Source: Armigeres subalbatus
Taxonomy: Eukaryota; Arthropoda; Insecta; Diptera; Culicidae
Length of the DNA: 64,000 nucleotides
Assembly (NCBI RefSeq): GCF_024139115.2
Contig: NC_085139.1
Location: 12,867,533 to 12,931,532, forward strand
Reading direction: 5' to 3'
The notes beneath the pieces were generated by a model. It saw only the letters and a program-made list of their open reading frames with translations, had not been told where the DNA came from and searched no databases. The number at the start of each line of letters is the position of its first letter. The stretch's first letter is position 1. This document shows positions 20,342 to 30,760 of this stretch, piece by piece. Made by a program: the position numbers and the translations under genes.

Positions 20342-21480
20342 GTTTTCCTCGGAACCGAATGACAATTTGGCATGAGATATTCATCAACGTCTCTGACGTA
20401 AAAATTGTAAAGTAGGGGGCTCAAACATGAGCCCTGGGTGAGACCCATGTAGCTAATTCGTGAAGTTGCCGAGTCACTATGAGAAAAACTCATACGCTTC
20501 TCTGACAACAAACTGTACAAATAAATGTTTAAAATTGGTGAAAGTCCACACGAGTGGAGTTTGTCGGATAAGACATCAACGCAAACTGAATCAAAGGCCC
20601 CTTAATGTCCAAAAAAAACTGAGCCCATTTGCTCTTTTTTAGCGAAAGTAAGCTAAATTTCTGAAGAAAGTAACGCAAGACAGTCGTTCGACGTTCGACC
20701 AAATTGTGTATCTGACAAAAAACTATTCGATTCAACCCATTTGTCTAACCGGAAGAGAATCATCTTCTCCAACAACCTCAGAAGACAGGACAGCATCGCT
20801 ATGGGGCGATACGAATTATAATCCGACGCGGGTTTTCCGGGCTTCTGGATGGCTAGCACCCTCATTTGGCTCCAATCACCCGGAACAATGTTGCACTCCA
20901 GTAACTGGTTGAACAGGCTCAATAAGCGCCTCTTCGCGACGTCGGACGACAGACGACGCTTTGCGCATTCTTCTCCCGACGGTACACAGAGTTTTTATTG
21001 AAGTCTCGCGCGATAAACCTTCAACAAAAGTGCGTTAATATCCGCGTTTCTTCACTTTGACCAGTTTCTTGTACTGGATCTCGAGCCCGATGTACCGTAA
21101 AGAACGATCGAACCGTGTTTCCGAAATTCTTTGAACGCGGCGGATTTCTTGCGATAAAGTTGTGTACACTCGACACCTCACCACGGACTAAGTGGTTTCC
21201 TACGAACCGAAACTCCTGGCACTGGCCGGTTTTGTGCCTGAAGAGCGCTGTCAAGGATCAACTGGGATGTAAACTCGTATTCTCCCCAATCGATGTGCTT
21301 CGGATTATGTTGAAATCAGGAGAATGAAGGTTCACATCTAGTGTTAGCCAAAGTCTCACAAATATCTATTTTTAGAATAATACTTCGACAGGTCCACTGT
21401 AGAATCGAAATCATGTTACCCTTATTGACTAAGTTAGCCATCGAAGGATACAAATGACTCGAGGAGGGTATTCTTGAAGC
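20342..21480 (-). pseudogene. LINE remnant: endonuclease trace, linker and RT fingers
   Basis: Reading the minus strand from 21420 gives ILQWTCRSI, the start of an APE-type endonuclease that is then largely deleted. A DVNLHSPDFN-like remnant (about 21340-21310) follows, then the EN-RT linker, then RT with QLLECNIVPGDWSQ (about 20905), SYRPIAMLSCLLRLLEKMI, FLDIKG (near 20620), YMGLTQGSCLSPLLYNFYV (about 20455-20395) and DVDEYLM. The catalytic aspartate pair is beyond the preserved part. The clade is not assigned; the GSCLSPLLYNFYV variant is unlike the Juan, RTE and I copies in this window. Several frameshifts are present. Confidence 0.65.
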
Positions 21481-21499
21481 CAGCAGTGGGGCGAACCCG

Positions 21500-22650
21500 T
21501 TCGCCAAAAGCGGACTGACGAGGTCTCCGCCTCAGCAAACCCAAGAAGAGAAGAACAGCACCGAGAGGTACTACAGCGAAAAATCACTCAAGTGAGCAGC
21601 CAATACCATAAAAGCGAGCATCAGCAGATAAAGGAGCAGAAGCAGCAACAACGCGACAAATCGCAACAGCAGTTGCCCACGAGCCATGGGTGGAACATAG
21701 CCCAACAACAGCCGAAGGTTCTTATCGCAAAGAGGTGGGCAGAAGAGCTCCACGAGCTCGTCGACAACACAACGCGAACAAGGACACCAAGGAGCTGGTG
21801 TTACAGATCCGGAAAGCCTTCGAATCAGCAATGACAGTTTGGAATAATCTGACGCAGAGAGCAGAAAATGCCGAGAGCGAGCTGGCTACAGCCAAAAACG
21901 CCCTTTTATCAGCGGTGCCATTACAGGAAACACCTGGATTGGTCCCTGGAGGACTTGGCAATAACGGAGAAAAGAAGCTGGGGCGGCCGGAAGACACACC
22001 GGTCTCTGTGCCTAAGAGGAACAGATCCTCGCCAGGAGACGAGCGACCAGGAGGCTCCAAAAAACAAAGGGAGGCTCTACGCAAACAAATGGTTGCCGCA
22101 CAGCCGGACCAAGCCGGTGACGGCAGCTTAGGGACCCCCTGGCAGGTGGTCCAAAAGAAGACGAAAAAGAGCCGCAGCAAAATAGATGAGCGGCCAAAAA
22201 TTACCAAAAGAAGCGTGAAGAAGAAGGGTGAAGCACTGGTGGTGAAGACTAGCGAGGAAGGGTATTTGGAGGTCCTGCGAATAATAAGGACAGCTCCGGA
22301 ATTGAAGGACTTTGGCGCAGATGTACAGAGAATCAGGCGCACACGGGCGGGTGACATGATCTTTGAGCTTTGAGCGGAGAAGGTGGTGGGCGATAAGGCA
22401 CAGGTGAGAGCTATGACGCCTGAAATGTGCCTCCAATGTGTGGACCTGGACGAAATTACCACGGCGGACGAGGTAACTACCGCAATGAAAGAGCAACTCG
22501 AGTTGGGCGATGTTGACATAACAATCCGTCTAAGAAGGGGTCCATCAGGCACGCAGATCACTTCTATAAAGCTTGTAACCTGGTGCACACTTCCAACGGC
22601 CTCGCGAGGGCATCAATGTAGCCCCTATGTACCCTTAACTAATTGAAGCA
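21500..22650 (+). pseudogene. R1-clade-like LINE ORF1 (gag-like), 3' truncated
   Basis: The frame 21690-22373 encodes a Gln/Lys-rich, basic protein whose C-terminal part (EALVVKTSEEGYLEVLRIIR, then ADVQRIRRTRAGDMIFEL) is typical of R1-type ORF1. After a stop at 22371-22373 it continues (22383-22590) with QVRAMTPEMCLQCVDLDEIT and IRLRRGPSGTQITSIKL. The break after MIFEL looks like a deletion of the short KR-rich linker. The zinc knuckles that should follow are absent, so the copy ends at about 22590-22650. The real start is likely upstream of 21690, since a related Gln-rich frame begins near 21592. Confidence 0.6.
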
Positions 22651-23199
22651 GAAATCAATCTTACCATGTTAAATACACTACACGTACAACACACAACAAC
22701 AGAACACGAATAAAGTCCAAATATAGATGAGAACAAGAGAGAGAGTTGAGAGAGTCCACATCCAACCGAGAAAGGTACTATGGAAAGATTACGAGCTGAA
22801 ATGCTGCCCTACATACGAACCAATTGGTGCAACCTACCATGAGATACAATAAATCGACATCAGTAACCCTCTGCCCACGATCATCTCACAGCATCCAAAG
22901 ATCTCTCGCTCCACATCAATCGCTGCTCTTATCACTTCCCCAAAAGATAAGAGAATTAACTCACCATCAAAGCCGAGACGAAGGCACCGACCAAGCAAAT
23001 GTTGAACTAGTTGTCGGTTAACTGCTAAGCAGGCAGCACGCGTGATTAGCAATAGATTGCAATCAATCGACGAAGAAGTCAAAATTACAAAGTGCTACGG
23101 TGCCTGACCGGCAAAAGAAACGGTGAAGGTGAAACTCGGTGGACAAGTGATTAGTGGCGGGCTGGGGCAAGGTAGTGCACCCCAAAGTAGTGAAATTCA
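22651..23199. other. Unassigned DNA left of the LTR region
   Basis: Moderately GC sequence with a GAGAGAGTTGAGAGAG word near 22737. No gene is seen. Part of it may belong to the left end of the gypsy LTR, whose start I cannot place. Confidence 0.3.
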
Positions 23200-23820
23200 C
23201 GGCTAATTATTTTATTCACTCTTAGCCACCAATGCCCAGTACTGAGTTCCCTCACTGATATGCCACCGTAATGCAGTGCTAGAGTGAAGACGGATTGCTT
23301 GAGATCGGTAAGGGGAAGAGATAAAGCAATTCCGAAATATGTGATGCTCTGTGGTGCAGTGAAGTAATCCGTTGTGTTTCCTACGACAGGCCCATCTTTT
23401 CACCGCCAACACCAATCGCCTGGCGGAATGTGGCGCAAAGCGGCAGCTATGGATGGCCGGCAGATTGCTGGTGCAGTTCATCGGTCTGCCCGGGCAGGCA
23501 TTACGTTCCATCGTCGCCGGGGGATACACTTTCAACACTGACACACACACAAATTAACACTTTTCCCTAGGTTTAAGCTGAAATAGAACGTAAGTAATTA
23601 ATAAACACCTCTTTCAATTTGCATGTGAAATTTATGCTTTAATTTTATTAAGAGCGACTCCGAGTACTCTTCGCCATTGGTTCCACTTGTTTGAACCATT
23701 TCTTTGTTTCAGGCTGATTGTGGTAAGTCTGGTAAGGGGGACCAGTGCCATCTTGACCGGCCTTTCTTAACTTTTTGTCCTCCGTCTCATGCGGCCTCCC
23801 CTCCCAAGGGGGTGGTGACA
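23200..23820 (+). repeat. Probable 5' LTR region (left end uncertain)
   Basis: The segment ends in GGTGGTGACA (23811-23820), the expected CA end, immediately before the primer binding site. A polyadenylation signal lies at 23600-23605. The TG start is not located because no second LTR is available for comparison. The left coordinate is a guess. Confidence 0.4.
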
Positions 23821-23822
23821 AA

Positions 23823-23834
23823 TGGCGCCCAGCG
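23823..23834 (+). promoter_or_regulatory. Candidate tRNA primer binding site
   Basis: TGGCGCCCAGCG starts two bases after the LTR-like CA end. TGGCGCCC is the usual start of a retroelement primer binding site, complementary to a tRNA 3' end (the CCA end pairs with TGG). Which tRNA is used is not decided here. Confidence 0.6.
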
Positions 23835-24363
23835 TAAAAGTAATTGTATAGTGGATAACCATTTTGACGAAGTTTTCTATTTCGGAGTCATTTGCTTAAA
23901 ATAAAGCGGGTTTTGAATTTTCATGTGCAATGGTGGTTGGTTTTTGTAAATATTTCTTTTGTAGTTTTAGCATTGAATTTTGTTTTGTTTTGAATTTTAA
24001 TTAATTATCTTTTATCACTATATGAATTGAAATCTTGCATTCAATTGAACTTCTGGCAAGAATTTGTAAAAATGTAAATAAAACGATAATTTAAGAAAAA
24101 TGATGCTCTTGCATTCCGGTGAATTTTGGCAAGACAATGTAAATATGTAAATAGATTTTGGTTTCGTTAATATTAGAATAATAAACTGCTTGAAATTACT
24201 TGAATTTATCTGAATTTATAGGAATAAGTGCATGACTTGAATTTTCTCACAATTTTAGCTCATAATTGAAAATAATAATTTAGGGTAGTGAATTGATTGG
24301 CCGATCTCAAAAGCAATCGTGTGTTAGAAAAGAAGAAAATTGATTTGAAGTGAAAGGACACTA

Positions 24364-26007
24364 ATGGCGTATAGCAAAGTAAATGAAGATATCGCGAACG
24401 AGTTAATTGATTTAGATGGTGAAAAAGAACCGGTGATGAATATTAGGAAGATGGATCAGCATCAAATACGGAGGCTGACAATCTCTCCCACATTCAGGGA
24501 CAGATTGAACGATGTGTACAAGAAGAAGGCGGAACAAACTACGGATTCGGTGGTAGAAAATGATCGTGATAAGCGCGCGCGTTTGACAAAAATGGAAAAT
24601 GAAAGGCTGGTGATTCCACCGCCACCGGTAATGCCACGTGAATACCCTTTGCACGGTGAGAGCTCGAACAATAATCGCGAACTGAATAGACCGGTCGAAA
24701 AATACACGGGTGCGATAAATAAAATTCCGTCGAATAGAACGCCGGAGTTTCAGCAGCAAAAAGGTGCTGCTGACTTAGATTTGAATTTTAATCCTGAAGT
24801 AGTGTTGGTAGGAGAGAAGAAAGATACGGATGAATTTCTTGCTCCGGGTTTTAATATTCAGTCGCATTATTCAAATCCTGCATTAGCAAACAATCCATTA
24901 TTTTTTAACCTTAACAGTGGCCATGGGCACAGCAGAAAATCGTTACCGGTTTCACAATGGCCGATCAAATATGCCGGCAATGATAATGGAATTGGCTTGA
25001 ATCTTTTTCTTCGGCGAGTTGAATTCTTTGCTCACTCGGAGAAGATGTCAAAGGAAGAATTATTTGAATCTGTTCATTTTCTATTAGTTGGGCCTGCGCA
25101 AGACTGGTTCGTTGCAAAGTGGCCGATTTTACGCAACAAAAACTGGGACTATTTTATCCAAGCTTTGAGACACCAATTTTTGCCGAGTAACATCGATCAT
25201 TACGTGAAGGTGCGTTCATTTTCGATGTTCCAGGGAAAAGCGAACTTTTCAAATTTTTTGGTGCGCATGGAGCAGTTCTTCTTGTGTCGAACAACTCCAA
25301 TGTCTGAAGAAGACAAATTTGATGTAATGTGGCACACAATGAGGCCCATCTACCGAGACCGCCTGGCCTTAGTAGACGTTAAAGATTTGCACACGTTAGA
25401 AAGATTGTGCTCCAGGATTGATAAGAACAATGAAGCAATCATGAATAGATTTGTTCTTTCCTTTGAAAATCAAAAAATCAATGAAGTTAATAACTTCATT
25501 GACAATTCAAGATCCAATTCCAATTTCAGAACCACACCCAACTACAATAATCAAGCTAGTCACCATCGAATTCAATAACCTAATCAAAGCAATAGTAGGA
25601 ATAATCAAAACAGGTCAAACCAGAATCAAAACCCAAGAAGCAATAGAACAAACAGTGACACAAATTACATCCCCAATCAAATTATTCAGCAGGAATACCA
25701 CCCTGAGCAAGGATGGAGGGAATTGTCTTTAGAAGACATCTTGAGACATTACAAAGTTCCAGATCGCAGAATTTGTTTCAATTGTCGAAAATTTGGACAT
25801 CATTTTACCAAGTGTTTTTCGAGGCGCAATGTATTTTGCTGCATATGTGGACTTCCGGAGTTTCATTACGAGGAATGTCCATTCTGTGAACAAAAACCAA
25901 AGAAGGGAAATTTAAAGGAGGTGGTTTTCCCAACCTCTGAAACTCCTCCAAGCCATAGTTTTACACAAGCTGTAAACACATTCCAAGAAGTGATTAGCTT
26001 AGCTTAG
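24364..26007 (+). pseudogene. gag: gypsy gag: capsid and nucleocapsid
   Basis: A 404-codon frame starting at an ATG (24364) encodes a Gag polyprotein. The capsid-like part (about residues 200-370) has the Ty3/gypsy retrotransposon gag pattern (FLRRVEFFAHSEKMSKEELF, GPAQDWFVAKWPILRNKNWD, FIQALRHQFLP). A TAA at 25576-25578 interrupts an Asn/Gln-rich linker, after which the same protein continues in another register (25723-26007). It carries the zinc knuckle CFNCRKFGHHFTKC and a second Cys-rich motif, CCICGLPEFHYEEC. The nested insertion at 25996 separates the last residues; the frame resumes at 27265. Confidence 0.8.
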
Positions 26008-27240
26008 CTTAGCTTTGACTGACTACACATATCTATGGTTGCTACTCCGTGATTGACCAGAATCAGTGAAATTGCACAAAGAATCAACTGAATGATTGAC
26101 TGGGATTGTTCAAGCATTCTCAGTGTGCAAGTGTCAGTGACTCTAAAATTCAAATGATCAATAACGGCGCCGGCCACGTCCTTGTAGTCAGTTAGGAAGA
26201 GGGAAGGAATATTAGTAGGTGGTTTTGCTATTTGAAGACCGTGCTTAGCTCTGCGTCTCCACAAAAATTACAGAAAGGATTATCAGTTAGTCGGCAGGTA
26301 TCGTTGGATCTGGATTCACTTTGGTAAGTGATACGACCGTGCCATTCTTCATACACAGTGATTTTACCTAGCCATGAATCTGGCGCGAAAAGTAGTACAA
26401 ACTAACTACCGGCCTACCGGGCGCGCAATGCAGAACACAATATTTCGGCCGACCGCGCCATCGTTCTGCTGTCCGAAACAAGAGAAATCTCGCACTGAAT
26501 TGATTTTTATTACCGGCCGCGCAAAGCAGAACACAATATTTCGGCCGATCGCGCCATCGTTCTGCTGTCCGAAACAAAAGAAATCTCGCACTGAACTCTG
26601 GATATGACAATTTAAAATTTTCATTTAAAAACCTCAAATTTATTATTCCGCTGTGGTGATGATGCCTTTCCTTTCTCCGACTGTTTTGTGACTTTTGAAC
26701 TGTTATTTAACCCTTTTGTTACCGACAAAAAAAAACACCCTTACGTTACCGACAGGGTACCCGGGTACCCACGGACTTAAAATGATCATAACATAGTCAG
26801 TTTTTCACCGATTTTGACGATTTTGGTAGCTACGGATTCAGGAACTTACCCGCTGCTCGATACATGTCACATAGAACCGATTCGGATCACCTGGCTACCG
26901 GAATTCCGGATCAACTGGGCCAAGTGCCAAAGTATGTATAAATTGAAGATATATATTCAACCAAATGGAGATTTCTTGCGTCATGACTCATAAACTTCGT
27001 TGGAAATTTAAAGAATATAACTTAACTATGTTACAGGACCATCTTATGATTAAATCCCGGAACGGTTATTCCGGAAACAGGTTCCCGTGGGGCCTAAAGT
27101 GGCCATAAACTCATTTTGAAGAAACCCTGGCAATATGGGTATCAAAATTCATGAAATTGTTTCGGAAGCGTGATTTGATAAGTATTTGGACCATAGGATG
27201 GTTTGACAACGAATCGGTCATCCCGGAACAGGTTCCCATG
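25996..27240. mobile_element. Nested insertion 1 in gypsy, flanked by a 24-bp direct repeat
   Basis: The same 24 bp (starting GTAAACACATTCCAAGAAGT) occur at 25972-25995 and 27241-27264, and gag-pol coding continues from one to the other. The insert begins AGCTTAGCTTAGCTT, which on the minus strand is an (AAGCT)n tail, suggesting a minus-oriented retroelement 3' end. It contains a 96-bp duplication (26416-26594) and, from about 26640, a different repeat-like module with CGGAACAGGTTCCC. There is no open frame of note. A 24-bp duplication is longer than usual for LINE or DNA-transposon insertions. Confidence 0.7.
26416..26594. repeat. Tandem duplication, period 96 bp, two copies
   Basis: CAGAACACAATATTTCGGCC starts at 26431 and again at 26527, and similarity continues through GCGCCATCGTTCTGCTGTCC to GAAATCTCGCACTGAA in both copies. 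A related CTGCTGTCCGGAACA word appears in the MITE at 11843-12040. Confidence 0.85.
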
Positions 27241-27264
27241 GTAAACACATTCCAAGAAGTGATT

Positions 27265-29092
27265 TCCGATTTACAAAGAAATACAGATTGTACCTACGAG
27301 AAACAGATAAATGATGCTGGAACAGAATATACTGGCTACTTTCTGAAAATTGAAACTATTTTTGAGCATCCAGAGGGTGATGCGCGATATTTATTGTGAT
27401 CCTATGTTTCGGGACTACAGTGACATGGGTACTTGGATAGTGGAAGTAATGTGTCATTAGTTGGAGAACACTTTGGAAATTTAACCAGCTTTTTACAAAT
27501 TCAAGATCTGGACAGGGACATTGGAATTTCAACTGCTAGTGGTGAACCTATGCAAATCAAAGGATTCGTGGATGTGCCTTTTACAGTTCAACAAACAACC
27601 AGGATATTACCTTGTTTGGTAGTTCCTGAACTGGGATCGAGATGCATTTTAGGGATGGATTTTTTCAAGCTGTTCAAAATTAAATTGACATGTGATGAAG
27701 ACATTGTAGTACATAACTTATCAACGTGCAACGTAGAATTGATCAATGAAATCCAGTCAGATTCTCATATGCTCAATACCGAAGAGACTGAATTACTTGA
27801 ATCTGTGAAGCAGACCTTCAAAGTTTCAGAACCTGGTACTTTGGAGTCTTGCAATGTTATGGAACACAAAATTGAACTTACAGATAACAATGCCATTCAT
27901 TTAAATCCCCATCCGTGGTCACCGACTATTCAAAGAAAAGTCAATGAGGAGATCAACCGGTTGCTGCACCTGGACATAATAGAACCTTCAAACTCTAATT
28001 GGGCTCTACAGGTGGTCCCAGTTACCAAGGAGAATGGAGATATGAGGCTTTGTTTGGATGCTCGTAAGTTGAATGCTAAGACGATTAGAGATGCATACCC
28101 TTTAGCAAGTTCGATGAGAATCTTGAACAATTTAGGCAAAACAGATACTTCTCGGTTTTGGACTTGAAAGAATCCTTCTTACAGGTCAAGCTTGCTGAAG
28201 ATTAAAAAAAATACACCAGCTTCAAAGTAATTGGCAGAGGTCTCTTCCAATACAAAAGGTTACCCTTTGGGCTAATCAATAGCAGCGCCACTATGTCTCG
28301 AATTTTAGATAGGGTCTTGAAAGAAGGGCTGTATGAGCCGTTTATATTTTCCTATCTGGACGATATAATAATCGCCACAAGAACATTTAAAGATCATATA
28401 AAATATCTTAAAATTGTTGCTGATTGCTTAAGGGAAGCCAACCTCTCGGTAAACTTAGCTAAATGTAAATTTTGCCTGAAGAAAATTAAATATCTAGGTT
28501 TCATTCTCTCAGAGGACGGCTATCAGCCGAACCCTGAGAGAGTCGCTGCGATCTCCAAGTTTGCTCGACCGCAAACTAAAAAGGAGATTCGCAGATTCTT
28601 AGGGATGGCGGGATACTACCGCAACTTCATTCCGAACTTTAGCGGCATATCGTCCCCTATCTCCGACTTGCTGAAAGGTAAGCCGAAGAAGATTAGGTGG
28701 AATGATAAAGCAGAACAGGCGTTTATTAAATTAAAAGAATTTTTGATCTCCGAACCGGTCCTAACAAACCCGGACTGAACGAAGGAGTTTACCATCCAAA
28801 CCGACGCCAGTGACGTGGCGATAGCCGGAATATTGACGCAGGAATTTGATGGCAAAGAACACATCATTGCCTATTTCTCGAGGAAGCTAAGTTCCTGTGA
28901 AAAGAAATATGGTCCCACCGACAAAGAAGGTTTAGCTGCCCTGGAAGCAATAGAGCATTTCAGATGTTATGTGGAAGGGTCGCACTTCACATTAATCACA
29001 GATTGCTCTGCAGTGACTTTCATCTGTAATTCCAAGTGGCGACCCAGTTCACGGTTGTCGCGGTGGTCAGTTAAATTACAAGAATTTGACAT
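27265..29092 (+). pseudogene. pol: gypsy pol: protease, reverse transcriptase, RNase H
   Basis: The aspartic protease signature LDSGSNVSLVG has its Asp-Ser-Gly at 27436-27444. RT begins around 27890-28130 (IEPSNSNWALQVVPVTKENG, then MRLCLDARKLNAKTIRDAYP). It shifts frame near 28139 and continues (28293-28778) with FSYLDDIIIA, whose YLDD is at 28353-28364, and GMAGYYRNFIPNF. A TGA at 28776-28778 lies where Ty3/gypsy proteins normally have Trp just before the RNase H domain. RNase H runs on with FTIQTDASD and DKEGLAALEAIEHFRCYVEG. The product would process Gag-Pol and copy RNA to DNA in virus-like particles. The frame is cut at 29092 by the Juan-like insertion. Confidence 0.85.
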
Positions 29093-29355
29093 CAGACCGC
29101 ATCGTGCTTTCGTGCTGTGCGGTTCTTTCTCTTTGCGGAAGGAAGTTTTAATACTACCCGAAGCTATTTTAATTTCAACGGTGCTTCTTAGCGCTATTTC
29201 TACCCACTGATCCTGTTACGATCTTTGCAAGGACCCGTGCCTTCGTTTTACGTTGGACCCGTTTGCGGAAGTAAAATTCCGACAAGCGGTGGTAATCCTG
29301 CAGGGACACCGTTCTGGGAAAAACCTCTAAGAAGGTCACGTCTCCACGCTCAGCA

Positions 29356-30760
29356 ATGAGTATTAATAAAAACAAAAGGAAGGAGTCTCTGAATTCTCCA
29401 CTTCCTTCAAAGAAACAAGGTTTCAAGACCGTCCTGCCCAAGCGCGGAAAAAATAGAAGGAAGCTGGAGACTTCAGATATTCCTTCTAAATCTAACGTTG
29501 ACATTATTTCTTCTCCCATCGAACTGAGCAATCAGTTCGATTTGATTAATAACGAATTTGAGGAAATCGAATCTACCTCTAGCCCAGGTGATTCGATTCA
29601 TGCGAAGAAACAACGGATTCCGCCAATTGTGGTATCTGTTGCCGAGTTTTCTGGCTTTCGGAATGAAATCTTGAGTAACCTTCGGGGATCAAGGTTTCAT
29701 TTCAGATAGCTAGGAAGGGTGACTGCCGCGTTTTGCCGGGATCCTTTGACGATCGCAAACGTCTTCTCCAGTATTTAACTGAGAAGCGCCATAAATTCTT
29801 CACATACGACGACAAAACTGAGCGATTGTTCAAAGTCGTCTTGAAGGTCTGCCCAGTGATGACAAATCACTGGATGAGATTAAATTGAAATTTCTGAATT
29901 ACTTGGATTTTCACCAGTCCAAGTAATTAAGATGAAAAGAAATCCCACTCTGGTACTTCCCAAAGGGCATTTCTCAAGAATTTTATTTAGTTCATTTTAA
30001 CAAAAGTGAACTAAATAATATGAAAAGTTTGGAAAAGGCCTGTATTATGTCCCATGTCCGTGTTACATGGGAACATTTCCGCAGGCCTGGGGAAATTTCC
30101 AAAATCCCACTCAGTGCCGTAAGTGCCAAAAGTGGGGTCACGGAACCAAACATTGCCACATGGATGCTAAATGCATGATTTGTGGTGGAACCTCTCACGC
30201 CAAGGACGCTTGTCCTGTGAGAGAAGATTCCAATAAATTTAAGTGTGCAAATTGTGGGGTAATCATAAATCCAATTTCTGGGAATGCCCTTCACGCAAAA
30301 GTTTTGAATTCCCGTGCAAAATTGATGACGGGAAATTCCAATCGGATCCCAGATTCGACGGGTAGAAATTTTTCAAACGCTCAAATTTCGAAACCAGTTA
30401 CCGGTCGAGCAATTCATACCCACCACAATTCACAAACAAATTTTGCCGCTCGTCAACGGGTAGCAAGCACTTCAGTAAATTCCAATTTTTCGAATGTACC
30501 TACGTATGCAAACATCGCTGCTGGTAGACAAAATTTCTCTTCTCAAAATGAGGTTTATACCCATGTCCCAACGGGAAATAATGGTCATGTTGCCGATTCA
30601 GGTAGCATGACTGCTTCCGATTTTGATTTTTTAACTGAACAATTGCATCACATGATTGATGCAATGTTCAAAGCAAATACCATTCCAGAAGCTGTTCAGG
30701 TTGGTATAAAGTACACACAAAAATTGATATCGGACTCCGTTTCAATGGATCCAAATAATT
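29356..30760 (+). pseudogene. Juan-like LINE ORF1 (gag-like, CCHC knuckles)
   Basis: The ATG at 29356 starts a basic N-terminus (MSINKNKRKESLNSPLPSKK). The frame breaks near 29705 and has in-frame stops near 29920. It then continues in another register from 30067 with three knuckles in tandem: CRKCQKWGHGTKHC, CMICGGTSHAKDAC and CANC. This is the usual Jockey-clade arrangement for RNA binding. In this copy the last part (30067-31116) runs without a stop into the endonuclease frame, so ORF1 and ORF2 appear fused. Confidence 0.75.

Noticed and set aside
21722..22588. 288-codon minus-strand frame
   Set aside because: Antisense shadow of the R1-like ORF1; its Ser-rich composition comes from the complementary Lys/Glu/Arg codons.
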